This document shows positions 8,939-18,178 of a stretch of 64,000 bases of DNA, piece by piece (positions within the stretch are counted from its first letter, which is position 1; each line of letters begins with the position of its first letter). Both the position numbers and the translations under genes were made by a program. Source of the DNA: Paenibacillus lycopersici (GTDB lineage: Bacteria > Bacillota > Bacilli > Paenibacillales > Paenibacillaceae); NCBI RefSeq assembly GCF_010119935.1, contig NZ_CP048209.1, positions 4,591,001-4,655,000 on the forward strand, written 5' to 3'. The notes under the pieces are model-generated. The model made no database searches. It saw only the letters and a program-made list of their open reading frames with translations, and was not told where the DNA came from.

Positions 8939-9039
8939 TTCCTAGGAATAAAATGTTTAGTAATTTCATCCGCTAGGACCTACGTCATTCACTGCCCGAG
9001 GGACTTTCCTCTCGCAACATTACCATGTCCTGAGTGAAT
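8939..9039 (-). promoter_or_regulatory. Predicted structured leader RNA (three-way junction) upstream of speD
   Basis: In minus-strand sense, a 7-bp closing stem ATTCACT/AGTGAAT (9033-9039 with 8987-8993) encloses two hairpins: ACAT-ggta-ATGT (9017-9028) and CGAG-a-GGA-aag-TCC-CTCG (8997-9014). Downstream, TCCTAG (8973-8978) can pair with CTAGGA (8940-8945), right beside the ribosome binding site (8931-8940); the latter also lies in the perfect palindrome TTCCTAGGAA (8939-8948), so two folds compete. This suggests a cis-acting RNA controlling speD, for example by polyamine or SAM level, but no known riboswitch class is recognised. Confidence 0.45.
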
Positions 9040-9202
9040 CCTGGTTCCTATTCATTGCAACGAAAATAAAAATACCATCTATTGCGTAGAATTGCAACAG
9101 TTTTTTTTGGGCCCGAAACGATGGAGAACAATCTGCGAACTCCAGTTATAAGCGTATGTTGCCGCAGCGCTTATTGTGTTCGTCCACCTCGATGAACGCA
9201 AT

Positions 9203-9228
9203 AAAAAAAGCCGCAACGCATGCGGCTT
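9203..9228 (-). terminator. Rho-independent terminator after the 9257-9847 gene
   Basis: Minus-strand reading gives AAGCCGCA, a short TGCG loop region, then TTGCGGCTT running into seven T residues. It lies about 30 bases past the stop codon at 9257 and isolates the gene from speD. Confidence 0.85.
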
Positions 9229-9256
9229 TGGTTAATGGATGCGGACATGCTGCGAA

Positions 9257-9847
9257 TCATGCTTCAAGCATGAACAGCTGTCTCGTATAGGAAGCTAAAC
9301 GTTCATCGATAATAGCGGTATGCGCGCGGTTGCTGCATTGGTTGCGCAGATCAAGCAGTTGATCGATCGCTCCCTGCACGACTTTGATTTGGTTCTCAAC
9401 GCTCATGGCACGAAACGCCGCTTCAAGCTGGCCCATCGTGTCCTTGAACTCGAAAATCACCTTCGCTTCACTGTTCTTATTCTCGACAATTTTGCGAACA
9501 TTGCCTTGAACGTAATGATAGGTCATCGTATACGTCGGATAGATGCGATTGACGACGGCGTCACCCCGGAAAGCGGCAACGGCTTTGCGCATGGCGTTCG
9601 TCAATTTCGGATGCATGATGCGGCAGGAAAGCAAGCTCACAAACCGGTCTTGCTGACGCTCGAAAGTTAAGCGGACCTCTTCTCGTCCTGCGTCGTCCTC
9701 GAGAACCATCTCGTGATTGCCGTTATCGAGTACGCGCACTTGATGCTTGACGTGCTGGTCTTCGAAGAACCGGACAAATCCCGCCATCTCTTCAGCCGTT
9801 AATTGCAGAGAAGCATTGACATACTCTGTGGCTATCCGCTGAGCCAT
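9257..9847 (-). CDS. Conserved protein of unknown function, 196 aa
   Basis: I do not recognise a named domain. The 196-residue protein is soluble, charged, without signal peptide or membrane segment. It opens MAQRIATEYV, has a basic central part (RIMHPKLTNAMRKAVAAFRGD) and ends in a helical stretch with NQCSNRAHTAIIDERL. It has its own TATAAT-bearing upstream region (about 9907-9912) and GAGGAG ribosome site, and its own terminator, so it is a single-gene unit between speD and engB. I recall similar proteins in Paenibacilli, but no function can be given from sequence. Confidence 0.75.
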   Translation of the reverse strand: MAQRIATEYVNASLQLTAEEMAGFVRFFEDQHVKHQVRVLDNGNHEMVLEDDAGREEVRLTFERQQDRFVSLLSCRIMHPKLTNAMRKAVAAFRGDAVVNRIYPTYTMTYHYVQGNVRKIVENKNSEAKVIFEFKDTMGQLEAAFRAMSVENQIKVVQGAIDQLLDLRNQCSNRAHTAIIDERLASYTRQLFMLEA

Positions 9848-10015
9848 AAAAATCTCCTCAATTCTTTAAAGTAAGGCATTTGTAAATTCACTGCTTAGCT
9901 ATATTATACTCGATTGAGGTTTTTTATTCCTGCCGCCCAGCCGCGATATTCTCGCATATTTCAGAATAATTAAGGAGATTTTACGATGAGTCCGTGCTTT
10001 CTTGCGTTATCCTCG

Positions 10016-10645
10016 CTATTCGATTGAAACTTCTTCGGTTTCTTCCGCTTCTTCGTTCGTTTGTTCAATGACCTCGTTGATGAGGTCCCACAGCTCTTCT
10101 CTGCCAAGCCCCGTCTCGGACGAGAACAGGACATGGCGGTCTTCGGGATGGAAGCTAAGCTCCTGCTTGATCATCTTCACCTGCTTCGGCCATTGGCTCT
10201 TCGGCACTTTGTCCGCCTTCGTCGTGACGACGCAGACCGGAATTTCGTAGTGTTTCAGCCAATCGTACATCAGAATATCGTCCTTGGACGGCGCATGCCG
10301 GATATCGACGATGAGCAGCACCATGCGAAGCGGCTCGCGGTCGCTGAGGAACGTTTCGATCATCGTTCCGAATTGCTGGCGCTGTACCTTGGACACCTTC
10401 GCATACCCGTAGCCGGGGAAATCGACCAAATAGACGCTGTCGTTAACGCGGTAGTAGTTGAGCTGCTGCGTCTTGCCGGGCTGAGAGCTGGTGCGCGCCA
10501 AGTTCTTGCGGTTGATCATCCGATTGATGAGCGACGATTTCCCGACATTAGAACGCCCTGCCAGAGCAAACTCTGGCAAGGCATCGTCCGGATATTGATC
10601 CGGCCTTACGGCGCTGATGATAAATTCTGCGTTCATTATTTTCAC
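10016..10645 (-). CDS. engB: Ribosome biogenesis GTP-binding protein EngB/YsxC
   Basis: EngB (YsxC/YihA) is an essential GTPase acting in assembly of the large ribosomal subunit. The G1 loop GRSNVGKSS (near 33), G2/G3 region with DFPGYGYAKV, and G4 TKADK (near 143) are intact; length 209 is normal. The frame opens with GTG. It follows lonA by 18 bp, the same lonA-ysxC order as in Bacillus subtilis. An acidic Glu-rich C-terminus (EEAEETEEVSIE) is noticeable. Confidence 0.95.
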   Translation of the reverse strand: MKIMNAEFIISAVRPDQYPDDALPEFALAGRSNVGKSSLINRMINRKNLARTSSQPGKTQQLNYYRVNDSVYLVDFPGYGYAKVSKVQRQQFGTMIETFLSDREPLRMVLLIVDIRHAPSKDDILMYDWLKHYEIPVCVVTTKADKVPKSQWPKQVKMIKQELSFHPEDRHVLFSSETGLGREELWDLINEVIEQTNEEAEETEEVSIE

Positions 10646-10663
10646 GTCTTCATAACCTGCTTT

Positions 10664-13018
10664 CTAATGCGTCTCTACCGGCGCCGGCGCTGACGTGCCG
10701 GCAAGCGCGTGCCGCAGCACCTCATCCATCGTGGCGACCGGCACGAATTCCATATCGGCCCTGACGCTGTCCGGAATGTCGCGTAGATCGCGCTCGTTGT
10801 CTTTCGGCATCAGCACTTTCTTGATGCCTGCCCGGTGCGCGGCGAGCGATTTCTCCTTCAAGCCGCCGATCGGCAGCACGCGTCCGCGAAGGGTGATTTC
10901 GCCGGTCATCGCCACTTCCTTGTTCACGTAACGGTTCGTCAGCGCGGAGATGAGCGCCGTCGCCATCGTGATGCCGGCGGACGGACCGTCTTTCGGAATG
11001 GCGCCTTCGGGAATATGGATATGGATGTCGTTCTTCTCATGGAACTGCGGATCGATGCCGAGCTCGTTCGCCCGCGAACGCGTGTAGCTGAACGCGGCCT
11101 GCGCCGATTCTTTCATGACGTCGCCGAGCTTGCCCGTCAGCGTCAGCTTGCCGCTGCCCGGCAGAACCGTCACTTCGATGACAAGCGTATCGCCGCCGAC
11201 TTCCGTCCAGGCGAGACCCGTAACGGCGCCGACCTGATTCTCGGCCTCGGCCGTGCCGTAACGGAACTTCGCCGGCCCGAGCCATTCCTTCACCTTCGCC
11301 GAGTCGACCTCGATCGATTCCGTCCCCGCTTCCGTGACGATCGCCCGCGCGGCTTTCCGGCACAGCGAGGCGATCTGCTGCTCGAGATTGCGGACGCCGG
11401 ATTCGCGCGTGTATTCCCGAATTACCTGCAGCAGGCTGCTTTCGGCCATTTGCATTTGCTCTTCCTGCAGGCCGTGTTCGCGCTTCTGCTTCGGCAGCAG
11501 GTAGCGGGACGCGATTTGGAGCTTCTCCAGCTCCGTATAGCCCGGAATGTACAGCACTTCCATCCGGTCGAGCAGCGGGCGCGGAATGTTGTGAATCGCG
11601 TTCGCCGTCGTGATGAACATGACCTTGGACAGGTCGAACGGCACTTCGATGAAGTGATCGCTGAACGTGTTGTTCTGCTCCGGATCGAGCACCTCCAGCA
11701 AGGCGGATGCCGGATCGCCGCGGAAATCCATCGCCATCTTGTCGATTTCGTCCAGCAGGAAGACCGGATTGAGCGAGCCCGCCGTCTTCATCCCTTGAAT
11801 GATGCGGCCCGGCATCGCGCCGACGTACGTGCGGCGATGACCGCGGATCTCCGCCTCGTCGCGCACGCCGCCGAGCGACACGCGGACGAACTGGCGGCCG
11901 AGCGACTTGGCGATGGAACGGGCCATGGACGTTTTGCCGACGCCGGGAGGCCCGACCAGGCACAGAATCGGTCCTTTCAGCTTCTTCACGAGCTGCTGCA
12001 CCGCCAAGTATTCGAGCACCCGCTCCTTCGGCTTCTCGAGGCCGTAATGATCCTCGTTCAGAATGCCTTCGGCCTTGTTCACGTCCAGATCGTCCTCGGT
12101 TTGGTGATTCCAAGGAAGAGATAGTAACCAATCGATATAATTGCGGATGACGCCGCCTTCGGCGGACGTGGATGGCATCTTCTCCAGCCGGTCGATTTCC
12201 TTCTCGACCTTCTCCCTGACCTTCTCCGGAATGCCGGATTCGGCCATCTGGGTGCGAAGCTCCTCCACTTCGCCGGCTCGTCCTTCCTTCTCTCCGAGCT
12301 CCTTCTGGATGGCTTTCATTTGCTCGCGCAAATAATATTCCTTCTGCGTCTTCTCCATCTGTTTCTTGACGCGCTGGCTGATTTTGCGCTCCAGCTCCAG
12401 CACTTCGCGCTCGTTGTTCAGGATGTCGAGCAGCCGTTCCAGGCGCTCCCGGACATCGATCGTTTCGAGGATGTCCTGCTTATCCTTGATTTTGAGCGAC
12501 AGATGGCTCGAGATGACGTCCGCGAGCCGGCCGGGCTCGTCGATATCGGACACGGCCGCAAGCGTCTCCGGCGTCACTTTCTTCGACAAATTGATGTAGT
12601 GCTCGAACTGATTCAACACGGTCCGCATGAGCGCGTCGATCTCGGGATCCGTCGTCTCGGATTCCGGCAGCTCCTTGATGTTGACTTCGTAGAAGTCGTC
12701 GTTCGGCAAGTAATCGACAACCTCGGCGCGAACGACGCCTTCCACGAGCACGCGGATCGTGCCGTTAGGCAATTTCAGCATCTGCCTCACTCTTGCCACC
12801 GTACCGACGCGGTAAATATCTTCCTGGGTCGGTTCCTCGATGTTCACTTCCGACTGCGAGCACAGCAGGATCATATGATCGTCCAGCATGGCGCGGTCCA
12901 GCGCGCGCACCGATTTGTCGCGGCCGACATCCAAGTGCAGCACCATGCTTGGATATACAAGAAGCCCCCTCAAGGGCAGCAGGGGCAATCGACGACCTTT
13001 CCATTTAGCAGGTCCCAT
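10664..13018 (-). CDS. lonA: ATP-dependent endopeptidase La (LonA)
   Basis: LonA is a cytoplasmic AAA+ serine protease degrading misfolded and regulatory proteins. Residues about 10-200 are the N-terminal LAN substrate domain, followed by a coiled-coil, then the ATPase with Walker A GPPGVGKTS (near 357) and Walker B VFLLDEID. The protease domain holds the catalytic serine in PKDGPSAGIT and lysine in GGLKEKSLAAHRAG. Length 784 is typical. GGAGGTG lies 5 bases before the ATG. Neighbours lonB and engB match the Bacillus order. Confidence 0.97.
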   Translation of the reverse strand: MGPAKWKGRRLPLLPLRGLLVYPSMVLHLDVGRDKSVRALDRAMLDDHMILLCSQSEVNIEEPTQEDIYRVGTVARVRQMLKLPNGTIRVLVEGVVRAEVVDYLPNDDFYEVNIKELPESETTDPEIDALMRTVLNQFEHYINLSKKVTPETLAAVSDIDEPGRLADVISSHLSLKIKDKQDILETIDVRERLERLLDILNNEREVLELERKISQRVKKQMEKTQKEYYLREQMKAIQKELGEKEGRAGEVEELRTQMAESGIPEKVREKVEKEIDRLEKMPSTSAEGGVIRNYIDWLLSLPWNHQTEDDLDVNKAEGILNEDHYGLEKPKERVLEYLAVQQLVKKLKGPILCLVGPPGVGKTSMARSIAKSLGRQFVRVSLGGVRDEAEIRGHRRTYVGAMPGRIIQGMKTAGSLNPVFLLDEIDKMAMDFRGDPASALLEVLDPEQNNTFSDHFIEVPFDLSKVMFITTANAIHNIPRPLLDRMEVLYIPGYTELEKLQIASRYLLPKQKREHGLQEEQMQMAESSLLQVIREYTRESGVRNLEQQIASLCRKAARAIVTEAGTESIEVDSAKVKEWLGPAKFRYGTAEAENQVGAVTGLAWTEVGGDTLVIEVTVLPGSGKLTLTGKLGDVMKESAQAAFSYTRSRANELGIDPQFHEKNDIHIHIPEGAIPKDGPSAGITMATALISALTNRYVNKEVAMTGEITLRGRVLPIGGLKEKSLAAHRAGIKKVLMPKDNERDLRDIPDSVRADMEFVPVATMDEVLRHALAGTSAPAPVETH

Positions 13019-13105
13019 TCCAGCACCTCCGTCGTTGAAGTTTCCCGTTCACCCTATCGTGACCGAAAATCCCGGCCTTAACTCTTAAAGCCTTCCCCCA
13101 TTTTA

Positions 13106-14812
13106 TCACTCAACGGAATCCGCCTGCAAATAAGGCAGGCTCGAAGCGATGAAGACGTCCGGCGCCTGAACCGGCGACGCTGCCGGCGACTCCATGTACT
13201 CCGCTCCGAACACATGACGGAATACTTCCTCGACATGATCGACCGGAATGACGCGAACGCCCTGCAGATCGGTGAAAATCGCCTGCCAGTTCTCGCGCGG
13301 GATGATGACGGTGTCCGCCCCCGCCTGGAATGCGGCCTCGACCTTCGCCAGCACGCCGCCGACCGGCTTCACGTTGCCGTGGATGCCCATCTCGCCGGTC
13401 ATCGCAAGCTTGTTGTCGATCGGTTCGCCTTTGATCGCGGATGCGATCGCCGTCGCCATCGCGATGCCCGCGGACGGTCCGTCGATCGGCGTTCCGCCGG
13501 GGAAGTTGATATGCAAATCGTAGTTCTCTGGTTTCATACCCATTCTGCGCAGTACCGTAAGCACGTTCTCGATGGAGCCCTTCGCCATGCTTTTGCGCCG
13601 AAGCGTCCGGCTGCTGCCGCCGCCGAGCTCTTCTTCGTCCACGACGCCCGTGATGGTGTAGACGCCTTTCCCCGGACGCGCGCCGATCGCGCTGACTTCG
13701 ATTTCCAGCAGCGTCCCCATATTCGGTCCGTAGACGGCAAGCCCGTTAACGAAACCGACCTGCGGCGCTCCGGGCACCTTACGGTCCGGACGCGGCGGAA
13801 TTTGACTGCTGTTGACGACCCATTCGACGTCCGCGGCCGTGATGGACTCCCGTTTCTCCGAGAGCGCGAGGCCCGCGGCGAGTTGAATGACGTTGACCGC
13901 TTCGCGGCCGTTCGTCGCGTAGCGCGTCACGACGTCGACCGCTTCCTGCGACGGAGGCAGACCGATTTTCTTCAGCGCGTTGACGGCGATTTGCGAGATT
14001 TCTTCCGGCAGCAGCGGCCGGAAATAAATTTCCATACAGCGCGAGCGAAGCGCCGGCGGCAGCTCTTGCGGCGAACGCGTCGTTGCGCCTACGAGCCTGA
14101 AGTCCGCGGGAAGCCCGTTCTGAAAAATATCGTGAATGTACATCGGAATGTTGTTGTCTTCCGAATTATAATAGGCGCTCTCCAGGTACACCTTGCGGTC
14201 TTCCAGCACCTTTAACAATTTATTCATCTGGATCGGATGCAATTCACCGATTTCGTCAATGAAGAGCATGCCGCCATGCGCTTTCGTTACCGCGCCCGGC
14301 TTCGGCTGCGGAATGCCCGCAACGCCCATCGCGCCGGCGCCTTGGTAGATCGGATCGTGCACGGAGCCGATCAGCGGATCGGCAATACCGCGCTCATCGA
14401 AACGGGCGGTCGTCGCGTCGATCTCGGTGAATTTGGCATCGATCAGGAACGGCGAGGTCGGATTCTTCTTCGCCTCTTCCAGCACGACGCGCGCGGCTGC
14501 CGTCTTGCCGACGCCCGGCGGCCCGTAGATGATCACATGCTGCGGATTGGCGCTGCACAGCGCGGCTTTCAGCGCCTTAAGGCCGTCCCGTTGACCGACG
14601 ATATCGTTGATCGTCTGCGGACGCGTCTTCTCCGACAACGGCTTCGTCAAGGTCACGGAGCGCAGCTTGCGCAGCTTATCCATTTCCTTGCGCGACTCCC
14701 GGTCCACGGCCGTCCGGTTCGTCTTCTGATTGCGCAGCAGATTCCAGAAGTACAGACCGATCACGATCGCAAAAAACACTTGAATGAACATCAGAATCAC
14801 ACTCAAACTCAT
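13106..14812 (-). CDS. lonB: Sporulation-type membrane-anchored Lon protease (LonB)
   Basis: LonB lacks the long N-terminal domain of LonA and instead begins with a hydrophobic anchor (residues about 4-24, LSVILMFIQVFFAIVIGLYFW). It then has an ATPase with YGPPGVGKTAAAR (near 95), MLFIDEIGELHP, and a protease domain with PIDGPSAGIAMATA holding the serine. In Bacillus subtilis LonB is a forespore protease; I infer the same role in this spore former. Length 568. It lies 87 bp upstream of lonA, in the same direction; AGAGGAG precedes the ATG. Confidence 0.95.
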   Translation of the reverse strand: MSLSVILMFIQVFFAIVIGLYFWNLLRNQKTNRTAVDRESRKEMDKLRKLRSVTLTKPLSEKTRPQTINDIVGQRDGLKALKAALCSANPQHVIIYGPPGVGKTAAARVVLEEAKKNPTSPFLIDAKFTEIDATTARFDERGIADPLIGSVHDPIYQGAGAMGVAGIPQPKPGAVTKAHGGMLFIDEIGELHPIQMNKLLKVLEDRKVYLESAYYNSEDNNIPMYIHDIFQNGLPADFRLVGATTRSPQELPPALRSRCMEIYFRPLLPEEISQIAVNALKKIGLPPSQEAVDVVTRYATNGREAVNVIQLAAGLALSEKRESITAADVEWVVNSSQIPPRPDRKVPGAPQVGFVNGLAVYGPNMGTLLEIEVSAIGARPGKGVYTITGVVDEEELGGGSSRTLRRKSMAKGSIENVLTVLRRMGMKPENYDLHINFPGGTPIDGPSAGIAMATAIASAIKGEPIDNKLAMTGEMGIHGNVKPVGGVLAKVEAAFQAGADTVIIPRENWQAIFTDLQGVRVIPVDHVEEVFRHVFGAEYMESPAASPVQAPDVFIASSLPYLQADSVE

Positions 14813-14864
14813 ATGCGATTACTCCTCTCGTCGCAGGAGACGGCTTTGCCGTTCGTCCCGAACT

Positions 14865-14920
14865 TAAAAAAATCCGGCCACTATAGGGCGTATACTGTTC
14901 AGTATTGCCCCCGGCCGGAT
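14865..14920 (-). terminator. Rho-independent terminator after ispG
   Basis: Minus-strand reading: ATCCGGCC and GGCCGGAT close a long stem whose interior forms a second hairpin (GGGC..ATACT with AGTAT..GCCC), followed by TTTTTTT. It lies between ispG (stop 15003) and lonB (start 14812), so ispG is not read through into the lon genes. Confidence 0.85.
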
Positions 14921-15002
14921 GGAATAATCGCGTTATGCAGGAACTTAATGAAATTGCGCATGATTTCGTTAAGTGCCCGCAGCTATGGTTTGAATGTCTT
15001 TC

Positions 15003-16124
15003 CTACGCGGTCGCCGGCGCGCCTGGCTGATGCTTGCGCCCCGGAATTTCACCGGTCGCCTCGAACACGCGCACGATTTCGTCGATTTCTTTCTTCAGCT
15101 CGGACAGCAGCTCCGCTTCCGGCACTTTACGGATCATCTCCCCGTAGCGGAACAGCATGCCTTCCCCGCGGGCGCCGGCTATGCCGATGTCCGCTTCGCG
15201 CGCTTCTCCCGGTCCGTTCACCGCGCAGCCCAGCACCGATACCTTGATCGGCACCTTGATCCTGCTGATGTATTCCTCGACCTCGTTCGCGATCGAGAAC
15301 AGGTCGATATCGAGCCGTCCGCATGTCGGACAGGAGACGAGCGTCGCCGCGTTCGTGATCAGGCCGAACGTCTTCAGCAGCTCGCGCGCGACTTTGACTT
15401 CCTCGACCGGATCGGCGCTCAAGCTGATCCGCACCGTGTTGCCGATGCCCATCGCCAGCAGCGCGCCGATGCCCGCCGAGCTCTTGATCGTCCCGGTGTG
15501 CAGCGTGCCCGCTTCCGTGATGCCGAGATGCAGCGGGTAACGGATTTGTTCGGCAGCCATGCGGTAAGCCGCGATGGCCATCGGCACGTCGGACGCCTTC
15601 AAGGAGACGATGATGTCATGGAAGTCGAGCTCCTCCAGGATGCCGATATGGAAGAGCGCGCTCTCGACCATCGCTTCCGGCGTCGGATAGCCGTACTTCT
15701 CGAGCAGATGGTTCTCCAGCGAGCCGGCGTTCACGCCGATCCGAATCGGAATGTTCTTCTCCTTGCACGCTTTGACGACCGCCTCGACTTTCTCGCGGCG
15801 GCCGATATTGCCGGGATTGATCCGGACTTTATCGACGCCGTTCTCGATCGCCGCAAGCGCAAGGCGGTAATCGAAATGAATATCCGCGACAAGCGGAATA
15901 TGAATCCGTTTCTTGATTTCCTTAATCGCTTCCGCCGCTTCCTTGTTGTTCACGGTCACGCGGACGATTTGGCACCCGGCTTCTTCCAGACGCAAGATTT
16001 CGGCGACCGTCGCTTCGACATCCGCCGTCTTGGTCGTGCACATGCTCTGAATGATCACTTCGTCACTGCCGCCGATCGTCAGCGGACCGACCTTGACCGG
16101 AACCGTATCCTTGCGCAAATACAT
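15003..16124 (-). CDS. ispG: 4-hydroxy-3-methylbut-2-en-1-yl diphosphate synthase (flavodoxin-dependent)
   Basis: IspG (GcpE) is the 4Fe-4S enzyme of the MEP isoprenoid pathway that makes HMBPP. The protein starts MYLRKDTVPVKVG, has IIQSMCTTKTADVEAT near 24-39, and the cluster cysteines in SCPTCGR and GCAVNGPGEA. I place the start at 16124 (373 aa), because GGGAGAGG lies 8 bases upstream; a longer frame to 16205 would have to be translated through a long hairpin. Its position between clpX and lonB differs from Bacillus subtilis, where these genes are not together. Confidence 0.95.
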   Translation of the reverse strand: MYLRKDTVPVKVGPLTIGGSDEVIIQSMCTTKTADVEATVAEILRLEEAGCQIVRVTVNNKEAAEAIKEIKKRIHIPLVADIHFDYRLALAAIENGVDKVRINPGNIGRREKVEAVVKACKEKNIPIRIGVNAGSLENHLLEKYGYPTPEAMVESALFHIGILEELDFHDIIVSLKASDVPMAIAAYRMAAEQIRYPLHLGITEAGTLHTGTIKSSAGIGALLAMGIGNTVRISLSADPVEEVKVARELLKTFGLITNAATLVSCPTCGRLDIDLFSIANEVEEYISRIKVPIKVSVLGCAVNGPGEAREADIGIAGARGEGMLFRYGEMIRKVPEAELLSELKKEIDEIVRVFEATGEIPGRKHQPGAPATA

Positions 16125-16154
16125 GATTATAACCTCTCCCATGAACGTCAAAGT

Positions 16155-16199
16155 CCACCCCTGCAAGCCGCCAGAACTAGCAGCGGCAAGCAGAGGTGG
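16155..16199 (-). repeat. Long imperfect inverted repeat between clpX and ispG
   Basis: On the minus strand CCACCTCTGC-TT-GCCGC pairs with GCGGC-TT-GCAGGGGTGG around an 11-base loop: 15 of 17 positions pair, with one T-G wobble and a TT/TT internal loop. No T run follows, so it is not a classic terminator. It ends about 23 bases before the ispG ribosome binding site and after the clpX stop, and could be an RNA processing or stability element or a leader hairpin. Confidence 0.7.
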
Positions 16200-16225
16200 A
16201 AACAATTGAGGTGTTATTTAGTGGA

Positions 16226-17482
16226 TCAGGCGCTTTCTTCTTTCTTCTTGCCCTTCTTGGAAACAAGCTCCGGCATGATCCGGTCTTGAACGACCTTCTC
16301 CGTGATCAGGCAGTTGCTCACGTCGTCACGCGAAGGCACTTCGTACATCACGTCGAGCATCAGGCCTTCGATGATCGCGCGAAGCCCGCGCGCGCCGGTG
16401 TTCCGCTTGATCGCTTCTTTGGCAATCGCTTCGAGCGCGGCCATTTCGAATTCAAGCTTCACGTTGTCCATCTCCAGCAGCTTCTGATACTGCTTCACGA
16501 GCGCATTCTTCGGCTCGGACAGGATGCGGACGAGCGCGCTTTCGTCAAGCGGCTCCAGCGTTGAGATGACCGGCAGACGGCCGACGAATTCAGGGATTAG
16601 CCCGAATTTGAGCAAGTCTTCCGGCAGTACCAACGACAGGTATTCGCCTGCCTTCAAGTCCTTCTGACCGTCGCCCGTTGCGTTGAAGCCGATGACCTTC
16701 TTGCCGATCCGGCGTTTGATCAGCTGCTCCAGGCCGTCGAACGCGCCGCCGCAAATGAACAGAATGTTCGTCGTGTCGATCTGTATGAATTCTTGATGCG
16801 GATGCTTGCGCCCGCCTTGCGGGGGTACGGAAGCTACCGTGCCTTCAAGGATCTTAAGCAGCGCTTGCTGCACGCCTTCGCCGGACACGTCGCGCGTAAT
16901 CGACGGGTTCTCGGATTTGCGCGCCACTTTATCGATTTCGTCGATGTAGATAATGCCGCGCTCGGCTTTCTCCACATCGTAATCGGCCGCTTGAATGAGC
17001 TTCAGCAAAATGTTCTCGACGTCTTCGCCGACATAGCCCGCTTCGGTAAGCGAGGTGGCGTCCGCGATCGCGAACGGAACATTCAGAATTTTCGCCATCG
17101 TTTGCGCCAGCAGCGTCTTGCCGGAGCCCGTCGGTCCTACGAGCAAAATATTGCTCTTCTGGAGCTCGACGTCCTCCAGTTTGTTCTGCGAGTTCACGCG
17201 CTTGTAGTGGTTGTAGACCGCTACGGACAATGACTTCTTCGCTTGCTCCTGGCCGATGACGTATTGATCCAAGATGTTGCGGATGTCGCGCGGTTTCGGA
17301 ATGTCCTTCAGATCAAGCTCTTCTTCGTGCCCGAGCTCTTCCTCGACGATTTCCGTACACAACTCGATACATTCATCGCATATATAAACGCCCGGTCCGG
17401 CAACGAGTTTACGCACTTGATCCTGCGATTTGCCGCAGAACGAGCATTTCAATTGGCCCTTCTCGTCGTTGAATTTAAACAT
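16226..17482 (-). CDS. clpX: ATP-dependent Clp protease ATP-binding subunit ClpX
   Basis: ClpX unfolds substrates and feeds them to ClpP. The N-terminal zinc finger (CSFCGKSQ ... CDECIELC, residues 13-43), Walker A GPTGSGKTLLAQ (near 118), IYIDEIDK Walker B and the IGF loop (KKVIGF) that docks on ClpP are all seen. Length 418. AAGGGGTG precedes the ATG. It lies 44 bp downstream of clpP, so both partners are probably made from one transcript. Confidence 0.98.
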   Translation of the reverse strand: MFKFNDEKGQLKCSFCGKSQDQVRKLVAGPGVYICDECIELCTEIVEEELGHEEELDLKDIPKPRDIRNILDQYVIGQEQAKKSLSVAVYNHYKRVNSQNKLEDVELQKSNILLVGPTGSGKTLLAQTMAKILNVPFAIADATSLTEAGYVGEDVENILLKLIQAADYDVEKAERGIIYIDEIDKVARKSENPSITRDVSGEGVQQALLKILEGTVASVPPQGGRKHPHQEFIQIDTTNILFICGGAFDGLEQLIKRRIGKKVIGFNATGDGQKDLKAGEYLSLVLPEDLLKFGLIPEFVGRLPVISTLEPLDESALVRILSEPKNALVKQYQKLLEMDNVKLEFEMAALEAIAKEAIKRNTGARGLRAIIEGLMLDVMYEVPSRDDVSNCLITEKVVQDRIMPELVSKKGKKKEESA

Positions 17483-17526
17483 GAGTTTTCACCCCTTCGT
17501 GTTGGTCCGCCTGTAGACGGTTAGGC

Positions 17527-18108
17527 TTACAGGGTTGTCACGACTTTATCGATCAGGCCGTAGTTCAATGCTTCTTCGGCACTCATGAAGTTGTCGCGGT
17601 CCGTGTCGCGGTCGATCCGTTCGTACGGCTGACCTGTGCGGTCGGACAAAATTTGGTTCAGTTTCTTCTTCGTCTTCAAGATCCAATCCGCATGGATCGC
17701 GATGTCGGAAGCCTGCCCGCGTACGCCGCCAAGCGGCTGATGGATCATCACTTCGCTGTTCGGCAGCGCGAAACGCTTGCCTTTGGCGCCTGCCGTTAAC
17801 AGCAGGGATCCCATACTTGCAGCCAAGCCGACGCAAATCGTCGATACATCCGGCTTGATGAACTGCATCGTATCAAAAATACCCATTCCGGCCGTTACCG
17901 AACCGCCAGGCGAGTTAATGTACAGGTGAATATCCTTCTCCGGATCATCAGCAGCCAGGAAGAGCAGCTGAGCAATGACGGCATTGGCTACGTCGTCGTC
18001 GATCGCACTTCCCAGAAAAATTATCCGATCCTTCAAAAGACGGGAGTAAATATCGTAAGAACGCTCTCCCCGATTCGTTTGTTCAACGACCATAGGTACC
18101 AGATTCAT
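17527..18108 (-). CDS. clpP: ATP-dependent Clp protease proteolytic subunit
   Basis: ClpP forms the 14-mer protease chamber used by ClpX and other Clp ATPases. The catalytic serine is in GLAASMGSLLL (S98 region), the histidine in SEVMIHQPLGG (near 123) and the aspartate in the ILSDRTGQ stretch. The 193-residue length is typical. In contrast to Bacillus subtilis, where clpP stands alone, here it lies between tig and clpX as in Escherichia coli. A good sigma-A promoter lies upstream; no CtsR operator was found. Confidence 0.98.
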   Translation of the reverse strand: MNLVPMVVEQTNRGERSYDIYSRLLKDRIIFLGSAIDDDVANAVIAQLLFLAADDPEKDIHLYINSPGGSVTAGMGIFDTMQFIKPDVSTICVGLAASMGSLLLTAGAKGKRFALPNSEVMIHQPLGGVRGQASDIAIHADWILKTKKKLNQILSDRTGQPYERIDRDTDRDNFMSAEEALNYGLIDKVVTTL

Positions 18109-18149
18109 GCGACCAACCTTCTTTCGTTATCGACTTGTAAATCACACTT

Positions 18150-18178
18150 ATTCTAACATGTTCCGAATGCAATGTCAT
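18150..18178 (-). promoter_or_regulatory. Sigma-A promoter of clpP
   Basis: Minus strand: ATGACA (18173-18178), 17-base spacer, TAGAAT (18150-18155), each hexamer 5 of 6 to consensus. Transcription would start about 35 bases before the clpP ATG. The tandem heptamer repeat of a CtsR site is not seen here. Confidence 0.65.

Noticed and set aside
8997..9014. RNase P RNA-like word GAGGAAAGTCC in the speD leader
   Set aside because: Only this one block matches; the space is far too small for RNase P RNA, and the word is explained by the hairpin.
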